DNA from: Cognatishimia activa
Lineage (GTDB): Bacteria; Pseudomonadota; Alphaproteobacteria; Rhodobacterales; Rhodobacteraceae
Length of the DNA stretch: 64,000 bases
Reading direction: 5' to 3'
Assembly: GCF_001458335.1 (NCBI RefSeq)
Contig: NZ_CYTO01000004.1
Coordinates: forward strand, 186,001-250,000
A program made the position numbers and the translations under genes. Of the stretch, positions 53,510-61,646 are shown piece after piece. Numbering within the stretch: position 1 is the first letter of the stretch; each line of letters opens with the position of its first letter. The notes beneath the pieces were generated by a model. It was not told the DNA's origin. It searched no databases and saw only the letters and a list, made by a program, of their open reading frames with translations.

Positions 53510-54325
53510 TTAGGGGAGTTTACTCTCTTTTGTGTCTAGCGCGTCCGCAAGTCGCTGTTGGGCCGATCCTGGACGTAGGGGCTTTTGTTGAGAAGGGTCT
53601 GGGGCCCATCCGGTCATGAAAATAAGGTCAAAAGTCGCTTGTACGCGTTCATCTATAGAGAAGTTTTGTTGATAGATCTCTGCAGCTCTTTGAAAAACGC
53701 CGCGCCGGGAAAAAGACCTGCGACGATTGGTCAGTGCGTTCGCTTCACCCATCGCGCGCAGATCCTTCATCAAGTGGAAGGCGCTTTCATAACTCGCAGT
53801 TACAGGGAAGCCGTCTGCAACCGGCAGGGCAAACCCCGCCCGTTGCAGCAATCCGCCCATGTCTCGGATTTCGCCCATCGGCAAAATGCGTGGCGACAAG
53901 CCGCCGGTCAATTCGGACTCCGCTTGCGCTAAAGAAGCGCGTAATTCGTGTAGTGTCTGTCCGCCGAAACTCGCGGTCAGCAGCAAACCGTCTGACTTCA
54001 GTGCGTGACGACATTGGATCAGTTGCCCCACCGGATCATTGGCCCAATGCAGTGCCATTGCGTGGATCACGACATCATGGGCGCCGGGCTGAAGTGAGAG
54101 CACGTCATCATCCGATATGATCACCGCTTTTGGAAAGCGCCCCGCCCAGATTTCGGGAAAAGGTGTCACGATCGCCGGTGCGCGAAAGGTTCTGTTAACC
54201 ATCGATAGGCGATCTTGCAGGTCGTCGGCTGCGGTGGTTTGCAGGAACATCCCGCCCTCGCGGCCGGCACGACGTCGAAATATCTCTAGCGCTTTGCGAT
54301 CGGTGAGCTGGGGCGTGTTTTGCAT
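53510..54325 (-). CDS. SAM-dependent methyltransferase (BioC/NDUFAF5-like)
   Basis: A 271-residue class I methyltransferase-like protein. 'DDLQDRLSMVNRTF' near the N-terminus and 'HDVVIHAMALHWANDPVG' (motif near residues 83-100) resemble the BioC/NDUFAF5 group. The glycine-rich SAM motif I is weak. Its target, malonyl-ACP (biotin) or other, cannot be told. The start at 54325 is 12 bp from the divergent comF ATG, so each gene's promoter must lie within the other. Confidence 0.72.
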   Translation of the reverse strand: MQNTPQLTDRKALEIFRRRAGREGGMFLQTTAADDLQDRLSMVNRTFRAPAIVTPFPEIWAGRFPKAVIISDDDVLSLQPGAHDVVIHAMALHWANDPVGQLIQCRHALKSDGLLLTASFGGQTLHELRASLAQAESELTGGLSPRILPMGEIRDMGGLLQRAGFALPVADGFPVTASYESAFHLMKDLRAMGEANALTNRRRSFSRRGVFQRAAEIYQQNFSIDERVQATFDLIFMTGWAPDPSQQKPLRPGSAQQRLADALDTKESKLP

Positions 54326-54337
54326 GGATCCGACCTT

Positions 54338-55072
54338 ATGATCACGCGAAAACAAGTTCAAACCGCTATGCAGGTGATTTTTCCGCCTCGCTGCGTGAGT
54401 TGCGGCGACCTTGTGGAGGAAGATTTCAACTTATGTGGGGCGTGTTGGCGGGATACGCCTTTTATCGGTGGCGCGATTTGCGACGCTTGCGGATCACCGC
54501 TGCCCGGTGCACCGAGCGACGTGTTGGAGACCTGTGATGATTGCATGACCAATCCGACACCATGGGTGCGGGGACGGGCGGTGTTCCTTTATGAGGGCCG
54601 TGCCCGGCAAATGGTGTTACGGCTTAAACACGGAGACCGGCACGATATTGTGCATCCTGCGGCGCGTTGGATGGCATCGGCGGCAAAAGACATTGTCTCA
54701 GAGAAAACTGTGGTCTGTCCGATCCCGCTCCATTGGAAGCGGTTTCTTCGGCGAAGGTTTAACCAATCCGCACTCCTAGCTGCAGATATGGCACATCACT
54801 TGGCGGTGCCCTATGTGCCAGATTTGCTTGTGAGAACGCGGGCAACCTTGGCGATGGAAGGCATGTCGCGGCAGGAACGGCATGACAATCTGGTGGGTAG
54901 CATTGCGGTAAACCTTAAGCACTCTGGGCGGATCAAGGGCCGCGATATCCTTCTTGTAGATGATGTGATGACCAGCGGAGCGACATTTTCTGCGGCAACA
55001 GGGGCATGTTTGGCGGCAAAGGCGGCTCAAGTCAGCGTGATCGCCCTAGCAAGGGTGGCCAAACTGCCTTAG
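54338..55072 (+). CDS. ComF family phosphoribosyltransferase-like protein
   Basis: A 244-residue ComF protein. An N-terminal zinc-finger-like set of Cys pairs ('CVSC', 'CGAC', 'CDAC', 'CDDC', residues about 15-80) precedes a phosphoribosyltransferase fold with 'DILLVDDVMTSGATFS' near 205-220. ComF is needed for DNA uptake in transformable bacteria, but is also present in many others. The start at 54338 is supported by the domain boundary. grxC follows 37 bp later. Confidence 0.87.
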   Translation: MITRKQVQTAMQVIFPPRCVSCGDLVEEDFNLCGACWRDTPFIGGAICDACGSPLPGAPSDVLETCDDCMTNPTPWVRGRAVFLYEGRARQMVLRLKHGDRHDIVHPAARWMASAAKDIVSEKTVVCPIPLHWKRFLRRRFNQSALLAADMAHHLAVPYVPDLLVRTRATLAMEGMSRQERHDNLVGSIAVNLKHSGRIKGRDILLVDDVMTSGATFSAATGACLAAKAAQVSVIALARVAKLP

Positions 55073-55109
55073 ATCATGGCCCAAACCAAGATCCTAAGGA
55101 ACTCAGACA

Positions 55110-55367
55110 ATGGCAAATGTCGAAATCTATACCCGCCCAATGTGCGGCTTCTGCGCTGCGGCCAAGCGCCTTCTGACCCAAAAGAACGTGGCTTTTGTGG
55201 AATATGACGGCTGGAAAGAACCGGCGCGCAAAGACGAAATGATCCAGCGCAGCAATGGTGGCCGCACGTTCCCGCAGATTTTCATTGACGGAAAACACAT
55301 CGGCGGTTGCGACGATATGATGGCGCTGGAAAGCGCGGGCAAGTTGGACCCGCTGCTGGCCGCTTGA
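55110..55367 (+). CDS. grxC: Glutaredoxin 3
   Basis: An 85-residue dithiol glutaredoxin. Active site 'CGFC' is at residues 12-15 and the glutathione-binding 'RTFPQIFIDGKHIGGCDD' near 49-66. It uses glutathione to reduce ribonucleotide reductase and mixed disulfides. 'aagga' precedes the ATG. Its TGA overlaps the ATG of the next gene, so the two are coupled. Confidence 0.95.
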   Translation: MANVEIYTRPMCGFCAAAKRLLTQKNVAFVEYDGWKEPARKDEMIQRSNGGRTFPQIFIDGKHIGGCDDMMALESAGKLDPLLAA

Positions 55368-56206
55368 TGAAAACAGCGCTTCTGCAAATCACGTCGTCTG
55401 ATGACCCCGAGACCAATCTGTCCTTGGTCAAAGACCGTATTGCGGAAGCGGTGGGCGAGGGTGCGGGATATGTTCTGACGCCCGAGGTCACAAATTGCGT
55501 ATCGGGCAGCAGAACTCATCAGAACGAAGTCCTGCGTCTTGAACAGGATGATCCGACCCTTGCTGGCCTGCGAAATGAAGCGGCGCGTCATGGGATTTGG
55601 CTGACCATTGGGTCTTTGGCACTGAAAACCGACGACCCGGATGGGCGCTTTGCCAATCGACAGTTCCTGATCACGCCGGATGGCGAGATCGCCGCGCGAT
55701 ATGATAAAATCCACATGTTTGATGTGCAGGTTTCAGAGACAGAAACCTACCGGGAATCGGCCGGATACCGCCCCGGCACCAAGGCGGTCCTTGCAGAAAC
55801 GCCCTTTGCGAACATCGGTCTGACGATCTGCTATGATCTGCGGTTTCCAAAACTGTTCCGCAGACTTGCGCAGGCTGGAGCTGAGGTCATCACAGTCCCA
55901 TCGGCTTTTTCCAAAGTCACCGGGGCGGCCCATTGGCAGGCACTTTTGCAAGCGCGGGCGATTGAAAACGGCTGTTGGATACTAGCGCCCGCTCAAACGG
56001 GCGCCCACGCGGCAAATAGAGGTCCGCAGCGCCAAACATATGGGCATTCTCTGGCGGTTTCCCCTTGGGGAGAGGTTGTCACAAACGCTGGGGTTGAGCC
56101 GGGGACAATCTTCGTTGATTTGGACCGCGAAAAAGTGGACAAAGCTCGCACGCGCATTCCATCCCTGACCCACGATAAGGATTTCGATGGCCCAGACCGT
56201 CAGTGA
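55367..56206 (+). CDS. Nitrilase-superfamily carbon-nitrogen hydrolase
   Basis: A 279-residue amidase with the Glu-Lys-Cys triad: 'VLTPEVTN' (Glu near 41), 'RYDKIHMFDV' (Lys near 107) and 'GLTICYDLRFP' (Cys near 150). It resembles Nit1/NitA-type enzymes that remove deaminated glutathione, which would fit its coupling to grxC. That substrate is inference. A longer upstream frame overlaps grxC and is not used. marR follows with a 20-bp overlap. Confidence 0.87.
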   Translation: MKTALLQITSSDDPETNLSLVKDRIAEAVGEGAGYVLTPEVTNCVSGSRTHQNEVLRLEQDDPTLAGLRNEAARHGIWLTIGSLALKTDDPDGRFANRQFLITPDGEIAARYDKIHMFDVQVSETETYRESAGYRPGTKAVLAETPFANIGLTICYDLRFPKLFRRLAQAGAEVITVPSAFSKVTGAAHWQALLQARAIENGCWILAPAQTGAHAANRGPQRQTYGHSLAVSPWGEVVTNAGVEPGTIFVDLDREKVDKARTRIPSLTHDKDFDGPDRQ

Positions 56207-56639
56207 CTCCAATGCCTTAGCGGTCTCGCTGTTCAGTGAGATCCTGATGGCAGACCAGTTGGCCCGTAGCCGCCTGACCAAGGCGCTGCCAAAAGGGATG
56301 GAGCTTTCGCATTTCTCGGTTCTGAACCATCTGGCGCACACCCATGCAGAAAAAAGCCCGGCGCAATTGGCGAAGGCGTTTCATGTGACCCGTGGGGCGA
56401 TGACCAACACGTTGAGCAAGCTGGAAACAGCCGGATACGTGCATATCCGCCCCGATTGGGATGACGCCCGCCGCAAGATGGTGGCGATCAGCCCAGCCGG
56501 TCAAAGCGCACGGGACGCGGCACTGGCGGGAATTGCGCCACTTCTTAGCGAAGTGGTGGGCGAATTGGGCGAAAACCGCGTGCGCGGCGTGTTGCCTGTC
56601 TTGCGAGAGCTTCGGGTGAAGCTGGAGGGTGACGGGTGA
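56187..56639 (+). CDS. MarR family transcriptional regulator
   Basis: A 150-residue winged-helix repressor. The HTH region reads 'KSPAQLAKAFHVTRGAMTNTLSKLE', followed by the wing 'GYVHIRPDWDDARRKMVAIS'. Ligand unknown. It starts inside the amidase gene (20-bp overlap) and is followed, with 4-bp overlap, by a 52-residue membrane protein, so it probably belongs to grxC-amidase-marR and may regulate it. Confidence 0.88.
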   Translation: MAQTVSDSNALAVSLFSEILMADQLARSRLTKALPKGMELSHFSVLNHLAHTHAEKSPAQLAKAFHVTRGAMTNTLSKLETAGYVHIRPDWDDARRKMVAISPAGQSARDAALAGIAPLLSEVVGELGENRVRGVLPVLRELRVKLEGDG

Positions 56640-56794
56640 TCGGCCGTAAAGGCATGAACCTGTTTGCCGTCATGGCGGCCGTGATCTTTTTGCTGGTCTA
56701 TACGTTGCCGACCTTAAAGAGTGCGCAAGATGCTGAAGCCTGTGCCGCTGATGGCGGGCGCTGGGTGCATTCCGAGGGTGTTTGCGAGAAGTGA
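56636..56794 (+). CDS. Small membrane protein of 52 residues
   Basis: A short frame missed by length cut-offs. It starts at GTG overlapping the MarR stop (GTGA). It has a basic N-terminus, one hydrophobic helix ('MNLFAVMAAVIFLLVYTLPT', residues about 7-26), then a soluble tail with two Cys spaced 17 residues ('CAADGGRW' and 'GVCEK'). It is a single-pass membrane protein, possibly with a disulfide. Tight coupling and clean coding frame argue that it is real; function unknown. Confidence 0.6.
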   Translation: MIGRKGMNLFAVMAAVIFLLVYTLPTLKSAQDAEACAADGGRWVHSEGVCEK

Positions 56795-56862
56795 GCTGAC
56801 TGTAGATCGTGGTCAGGACGTTTTGAATTCAACGAAAAAATAATGCTGTGTCGAACTAATAA

Positions 56863-57390
56863 ATGTCGTTAACATCTCCTACACAAAAGATTTTTTGGGG
56901 AGCGAACGCCAATGAGCAAGACATTTTGAATTCCAGCGAAGAGACATATGACAGCCTTTATTCAGACCAAGATTCGCTTTGGCAGAAACGAGGACAGAAG
57001 AAAACCGTCGATACGATCATTCAAAGTGTGTCGGGGCGACTTCCGTATAATTGCCGTCAATATCGTTATTTGTTTTCTGATTTTGATGGTGACATTGTTT
57101 TTTTTAACCAAAGTTTCCTAGCATCGGGAAATTGCGTTCATACGAACTTACGGCTGAACCTCCGCACCCAAAGTGTTTGGTCGCTGGACTATGATGCGGT
57201 GTCGGATACGCTCGTACTGGTTGCTGGCAATTACAGTTCGACCTTCACCAACCTTCGGCAAAGCAATGACCCTGCTCAAATGAAAGTAAGCGTAGCAGAA
57301 AAAAGAGTAATTTTTGCTCTCCGCTCAAAGGTGCCTTACGGCGGCTGTACTTTGAGCCCGGGATCCAACTTGATCATCCAAGGTTTATAG
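56863..57390 (+). CDS. Unrecognised protein, AT-rich accessory-like gene
   Basis: A 175-residue protein I do not recognise. It has no signal peptide, no clear membrane helix and three Cys. The sequence is rich in Ser, Asn and Tyr and predicted mostly beta. Base composition differs sharply from neighbours: 57061-57120 has only 16 G/C in 60. No Shine-Dalgarno precedes the ATG and an in-frame stop sits directly upstream. It may be a recent insertion or an orphan gene. It is followed by a hairpin and converges on ubiG. Confidence 0.5.
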   Translation: MSLTSPTQKIFWGANANEQDILNSSEETYDSLYSDQDSLWQKRGQKKTVDTIIQSVSGRLPYNCRQYRYLFSDFDGDIVFFNQSFLASGNCVHTNLRLNLRTQSVWSLDYDAVSDTLVLVAGNYSSTFTNLRQSNDPAQMKVSVAEKRVIFALRSKVPYGGCTLSPGSNLIIQGL

Positions 57391-57393
57391 CAT

Positions 57394-57416
57394 TGCGCGG
57401 CCAATTTGGCCGCGCG
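57394..57416. terminator. GC-rich hairpin between convergent genes
   Basis: gcgcggcc (57395-57402) with ggccgcgc (57408-57415) and an aattt loop, between the AT-rich gene and ubiG. No T-run follows, so termination strength is uncertain. Confidence 0.45.
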
Positions 57417-57419
57417 CCA

Positions 57420-58166
57420 TTAGGCGGCTTTCAAACTCGCCGTCACATAATTCACGCTCAAATCCCGGTCTGAAATCGACCAGCTCCAACCCAGCGGATT
57501 GAATACAAAGCCTTTACGGTCCACCGGGTTCAAGCCCGCGGTTTCCAGCATTGAAAACAGCTCATCCGGCGTGATGAATTTGTTCCATTCATGGGTGCCT
57601 TTTGGCAGCCAGCGCATGACCCACTCGGCACCGATGATGCCCATCATAAAGCTTTTGGCGTTCCGGTTTAGGGTTGAACACACCATCAAACCGCCCGGGC
57701 GCAAAAGCTGTTGGCAGACGGTCAGGAACTCTTGCGGGTCAGCCACGTGTTCGACCACTTCCATGTTGAGCACCACATCAAAAGTCTCGCCCGCTTCGGC
57801 GATGGCTTCGGCTGTGGTGTGCCGGTAGTCGATTTCCAGCCCAGATTGCTCCGCGTGGACTCGAGCCACCGGAATATTGCGTTCTGCTGCATCGGCGCCG
57901 ACCACCGTTGCGCCAAGTCGCGCCATGGGTTCGCTCAGCAAACCGCCGCCGCAACCGATGTCGAGGATATTGATCCCTTCGAATGGTTTTTCGGACGTTA
58001 GGTCACGGTCGAATTCCTCGGCGATTTGCCGTGTGATATAGTCCAACCGGCACGGGTTTAGCATATGAAGCGGTTTGAACTTCCCATTGGGGTCCCACCA
58101 TTCCGCGGCCATGGCCTGGAACTTTGCGACTTCGGCGGGGTCGACAGTGTTCATCGTGGGTTGCAT
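57420..58166 (-). CDS. ubiG: Ubiquinone biosynthesis O-methyltransferase UbiG
   Basis: A 248-residue SAM methyltransferase doing both O-methylations of ubiquinone synthesis. SAM motif '[16 protein letters not shown]' is near residues 71-86, '[14 protein letters not shown]' near 130-143, and '[15 protein letters not shown]' near 24-38 is a UbiG signature. A start at 58154 ('MNTVDPAEV') is an alternative. It diverges from pip over 49 bp. Confidence 0.95.
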   Translation of the reverse strand: MQPTMNTVDPAEVAKFQAMAAEWWDPNGKFKPLHMLNPCRLDYITRQIAEEFDRDLTSEKPFEGINILDIGCGGGLLSEPMARLGATVVGADAAERNIPVARVHAEQSGLEIDYRHTTAEAIAEAGETFDVVLNMEVVEHVADPQEFLTVCQQLLRPGGLMVCSTLNRNAKSFMMGIIGAEWVMRWLPKGTHEWNKFITPDELFSMLETAGLNPVDRKGFVFNPLGWSWSISDRDLSVNYVTASLKAA

Positions 58167-58215
58167 TCTTCACTCCATGTGCTCATCTGGGGGCGCAATA
58201 CTATATAGATCGAAT

Positions 58216-59187
58216 ATGGACAAACACTCGGGTCATAAGCGCACACTTGAATCATTATTTCCGCCGATCCATCCGTTTGATCAGCGGATGATGGATATGG
58301 GCGATGGCCACACAATTTATGTCGAACAATCTGGTAATCCAGAAGGCCTGCCCGTTGTTGTGTTCCATGGTGGTCCCGGCGGGGGCGCGAGCCCGGCGAT
58401 GCGGCGGTATTTTTACCCCAAGGTCTATCGTATCATTTTGTTTGATCAGCGCGGATGCGGGCGGTCAAAACCCCATGCGTCGACTGAGGACAACACCACT
58501 TGGCATTTGATTGCGGACATTGAGCGTATCCGCGAAGAGCTAGAAATTGATCAATGGATCGTCTTTGGCGGCAGTTGGGGTGCGACCTTGGCGCTGCTTT
58601 ATGCGCAAACCCATCCGACACGCCCGGCGGCTCTGGTATTGCGCGGGGTGTTCCTGATGACGCAGGCGGAGCTGAATTGGTTCTACGGCGGCGGCGCTGG
58701 GCAGTTCTGGCCGGAAGCTTGGCAGCGGTTTGCGAGCCTCATTCCAGAAGATGAGCACGATGACATGATCGCTGCCTATCACAAACGTTTGTTTTCTGGC
58801 GATGAAGAGACCGAAGTGAAATACGGACGCGCTTGGGCGTCGTGGGAGAACTCGCTGGCGTCTATGTCGTCAAACGGTATGTCCGGTCAGCCCAATGCAG
58901 AATATGCGCGGGCGTTCTCTCGGTTAGAGAACCACTATTTCACAAATGCGGGCTTCCTAGATTTCGACGGGCAGATCCTTGCGCATATGGACCGGATCAC
59001 GTCGATCCCCGGTGTGATCGTTCAAGGGCGCTATGACATGATTTGCCCGCCGTATTCCGCTTACGAATTGGCAAAGAAATGGCCGAATGCGCGGTTGCGG
59101 ATGATTCAGGATGCGGGGCACGCGCTCAGCGAACCGGGCATTACTGCTGAATTGGTGCGCGTCATGAAGGACTTCGCCGAGCTGTGA
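58216..59187 (+). CDS. pip: Prolyl aminopeptidase
   Basis: A 323-residue alpha/beta hydrolase peptidase that removes N-terminal proline. Oxyanion region 'VVFHGGPGGGASP' is near 55-67, nucleophile elbow 'GGSWGATLALLYA' near 121-133 (Ser), and the catalytic Asp and His are in the C-terminal part ('YDMICPP', 'DAGHALSEPG'). The start at 58216 is chosen because the upstream in-frame stretch is antisense to ubiG. Confidence 0.95.
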   Translation: MDKHSGHKRTLESLFPPIHPFDQRMMDMGDGHTIYVEQSGNPEGLPVVVFHGGPGGGASPAMRRYFYPKVYRIILFDQRGCGRSKPHASTEDNTTWHLIADIERIREELEIDQWIVFGGSWGATLALLYAQTHPTRPAALVLRGVFLMTQAELNWFYGGGAGQFWPEAWQRFASLIPEDEHDDMIAAYHKRLFSGDEETEVKYGRAWASWENSLASMSSNGMSGQPNAEYARAFSRLENHYFTNAGFLDFDGQILAHMDRITSIPGVIVQGRYDMICPPYSAYELAKKWPNARLRMIQDAGHALSEPGITAELVRVMKDFAEL

Positions 59188-59271
59188 ACAGAGTTTTTAC
59201 GCTCATCCGCTTGTAAATCTTAAAAATCCGCGCTTTTCTGAAAGCCGCTTTAGACAAAGGACCTCGATTCC

Positions 59272-60780
59272 GTGACCCGTTTGGACAGACGTAACCTATT
59301 GAAGACCGGCGCTGCCGCCGGTGTTCTTGCGGCGTCTGGTCTTCCGCTGGGCGCTGCCGCGCGTCGCGGTGGGGTGTTGCGCCTTGGTGTCGGCGGAGCC
59401 CATGCAACGGATAGCTGGGACAGCCGAACCCATCGCGGCCAATTCATGGTCATGGCCGGGCATGGCGCAGTGTTTGATACGCTGACCCAAGTTGCGGCGA
59501 GCGGTGAATTGATTGGCGAGTTGGCGGAAAGCTGGGAAGCCAGTGCAGATGCCAAAGTGTGGACGTTCCGACTGCGCCAAGGGGTCGAGTTCCACAATGG
59601 CAAACTCTTTGACGCCCAAGACGTGATGGCGTCCTTGCGATTGCATCTGGAGCCACACTCCCCGGCACGTGGGATTGTTTCGGCGATTTCAGAGATGGAG
59701 GCGCTGGGCAGCCATGAGGTCCGGTTCCATCTGGCGGCACCAAATGCGGATTTCCCGTTCTTATTGGCGGATTATCACCTTTGCATCTACCCGGCGGACA
59801 ACATGGCAACCGCCATGTCTCAAGGGATCGGTACGGGCCTTTATAAGGTTATCGGTTTTACACCTGGCAAGCGCGCGATGCTTGGGCGGGTGCGTGGGCA
59901 CTATAAAGATGGCAAAGAAGGTTGGTTTGACGCGGTTGAGCTGATCGCGATGAATGAGCCGAGTGATCGGGTGAATGCGCTTTTGACCGGTCAAGTTGAT
60001 GCGATCAACGATCTGGACCTCGCTCAGAAGGCTGATGTTCTGAAGAAGCCGACGCTGCGCGTGAGTGATGTGGTGGGCAACCAGCATATCGGGTTCTCGA
60101 TGCGGGCGGATCGTGCTCCGTTTTATGATGTGAACCTGCGTAAGGCGCTAAAGCATGTGGTGGATCGGCAGGCGATTGTCGATGAAACATTATTGGGCCA
60201 CGGGCAGGTCGGCGCGGACCATCCGATTGGGCCGCTTAATCAGTATCTCGCTGGGTCGCCTGTGCCAAATGACTACGATCCAGATCAATCACGGTTCTAT
60301 TTGAAGAAGGCGGGCTTGCGGGCTTTGGATGTGCAGATTGATTCAAGCACGACGGCACATTCGGCGATGGCGCGTTTGACTGACGTTGTGGCGCGAGATG
60401 CGCAGGCGGCGGGCATCAATGTTTTGAGCGGTCAGGGCGCTGATTTAACGGTTCAGGCGTCGGTCTGGTCGGGGCGCGTCACCGAAGACTGGATGTTCAC
60501 CATGATGGCCGCCGAAGGTGGCGCATGGAATGATAGCCAATGGCAGAACCCACAGTTCCAAAACCTGCTTCTGAGCGCACGGGCGGAACTGGCCACGGAC
60601 AAGCGCCGTGCACTTTACCAAGACATGCAGGAACTCATGGCCAAAGACGGCGGTGCGCTGATCCCAGCTTTTGCGAATTTCGCGGATGCTCACCATGCGC
60701 GGCTGAAGCATGGACCTTCTGTCGGGAATTTATTCGCCCAAGACAGCGGTCGCATGATCGAGCGCTGGTGGTTCGCATAA
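59272..60780 (+). CDS. ABC transporter substrate-binding protein, peptide/nickel family (SBP_bac_5)
   Basis: A 502-residue periplasmic solute-binding protein exported by the Tat route: 'LDRRNLLKTGAAAGV' (RRNLLK) with cleavage near 'GAAA'. SBP family 5 features: 'LAESWEASADAKVWTFRLRQGVEFHNG' region near 82-108 and 'DVNLRKALKHVVDR' near 285-298. Substrate is likely an oligopeptide or similar. No permease or ATPase genes adjoin it, so it is an orphan. GTG start; the upstream gap to pip is 84 bp. Confidence 0.87.
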   Translation: MTRLDRRNLLKTGAAAGVLAASGLPLGAAARRGGVLRLGVGGAHATDSWDSRTHRGQFMVMAGHGAVFDTLTQVAASGELIGELAESWEASADAKVWTFRLRQGVEFHNGKLFDAQDVMASLRLHLEPHSPARGIVSAISEMEALGSHEVRFHLAAPNADFPFLLADYHLCIYPADNMATAMSQGIGTGLYKVIGFTPGKRAMLGRVRGHYKDGKEGWFDAVELIAMNEPSDRVNALLTGQVDAINDLDLAQKADVLKKPTLRVSDVVGNQHIGFSMRADRAPFYDVNLRKALKHVVDRQAIVDETLLGHGQVGADHPIGPLNQYLAGSPVPNDYDPDQSRFYLKKAGLRALDVQIDSSTTAHSAMARLTDVVARDAQAAGINVLSGQGADLTVQASVWSGRVTEDWMFTMMAAEGGAWNDSQWQNPQFQNLLLSARAELATDKRRALYQDMQELMAKDGGALIPAFANFADAHHARLKHGPSVGNLFAQDSGRMIERWWFA

Positions 60781-60818
60781 CGCAGTAATACTCTGCACCA
60801 ACGCACAGACTTATGATT

Positions 60819-60857
60819 TTGCGCAAGAACACTCTGCACTTATGCTGATGTCATAAG
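60819..60857 (+). promoter_or_regulatory. Candidate promoter and overlapping dyad before the CDGSH gene
   Basis: TTGCGC (60819-60824), a 16-bp spacer and TATGCT (60841-60846). The inverted repeat CTTATG (60839-60844) and CATAAG (60852-60857) with 7-nt spacer overlaps the -10, and 'actctgcac' occurs twice nearby. It suggests a regulator site; the regulator is unknown. Confidence 0.4.
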
Positions 60858-60880
60858 ACACAGCCAGTGAGGAGCCTGCC

Positions 60881-61501
60881 ATGTCAGACAGCCCAACCAT
60901 CGAAGAACGTGAAAACGGACCTTTTGTCGTCAAAGGGATCACACACTTGCGGATGCCTGATGGCAGCGAGGTGGAATGCAAGCCAGTGATGGCTTTGTGC
61001 CGTTGTGGTGAGAGTAAAAACAAACCTTTCTGCGATGGGGCGCATAAAGAGGCTGGTTTTGAAAGCCGAGGCGGAACACCTGCGGGGCGCGATCGTTTGC
61101 TGAACTATGAAGGCGAAGAGATTTCCGTCACTTTCAACCCGCTTCTGTGCTCGCATGCAGCGCAATGCAATAAGCTGTCTCCGCACGTGTTTGATTCCAA
61201 GAAGCGGCCTTGGATCACGCCTGACACCGGCACCATTGAAGATGTGAAAAAGGTGGTTGCGGCCTGTCCTTCGAGCGCCTTGGCCATTGCCAATGCTGAT
61301 GAGCCGCACCTCACCACCGATGGTGCGCAGATACAAATTGAGAAAAACGGTCCGTATTGGATATTGGATGTGCCTTCGCCGGTGCCGCCGCAGGCCGAGA
61401 ATATGTCCGAGCGAAAATACGTGCTGTGTCGTTGCGGGAAATCGGGCAACAAACCCTATTGCGACGGCACTCATCACGATGAAAAATGGCGCGATGATTA
61501 A
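60881..61501 (+). CDS. Double CDGSH iron-sulfur protein with Fer4-like middle domain
   Basis: A 206-residue protein with two complete CDGSH zinc-finger-type 2Fe-2S sites: 'CRCGESKNKPFCDGAH' near residues 46-61 and 'CRCGKSGNKPYCDGTH' near 184-199. Between them lies a divergent mono-cluster (Fer4_19-like) domain with Cys in 'LLCSHAAQCNK' and 'VVAACPSSA'. Such proteins are probably involved in Fe-S or electron transfer; the exact role is unknown. A palindromic promoter region precedes it. Confidence 0.88.
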   Translation: MSDSPTIEERENGPFVVKGITHLRMPDGSEVECKPVMALCRCGESKNKPFCDGAHKEAGFESRGGTPAGRDRLLNYEGEEISVTFNPLLCSHAAQCNKLSPHVFDSKKRPWITPDTGTIEDVKKVVAACPSSALAIANADEPHLTTDGAQIQIEKNGPYWILDVPSPVPPQAENMSERKYVLCRCGKSGNKPYCDGTHHDEKWRDD

Positions 61502-61519
61502 GGCCTAACGAAACGCACT

Positions 61520-61625
61520 TGCAGACTCGGGGGATAAGGCGTATATCCCCCTCAACAGCGGCGCGCTGGACCTTCGGGTCGAACGCTCCACCGGAAATTC
61601 TGACGGGCCGCGGGCCCGTTTTTTT
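61520..61625 (+). ncRNA. Structured leader of rimP ending in an intrinsic terminator (candidate attenuator)
   Basis: The segment has three helices. A perfect 8-bp stem, gggggata with tatccccc, lies at 61529-61551. A second has a UUCG tetraloop (gacc-ttcg-ggtc). The third is a terminator, 7 bp acgggcc (61603-61609) with ggcccgt (61613-61619) plus a run of seven T. Only 21 nt separate that T-run from the rimP start. Transcription of rimP-nusA must therefore pass the terminator or begin inside it. rimP leaders with attenuators are known in other proteobacteria; identity to them is not shown. Confidence 0.55.
61603..61625 (+). terminator. Intrinsic terminator directly before rimP
   Basis: 7-bp GC stem with 3-nt loop followed by seven T. 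It either ends the CDGSH transcript or attenuates rimP-nusA. Confidence 0.8.
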
Positions 61626-61646
61626 GTGTTTGGACATGACAACACT

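Noticed and set aside
61520-61600. Possible tRNA (metY-like) before rimP
   Set aside because: In E. coli a tRNA precedes rimP, but no cloverleaf, anticodon arm or TTCGANTC T-loop can be drawn here.
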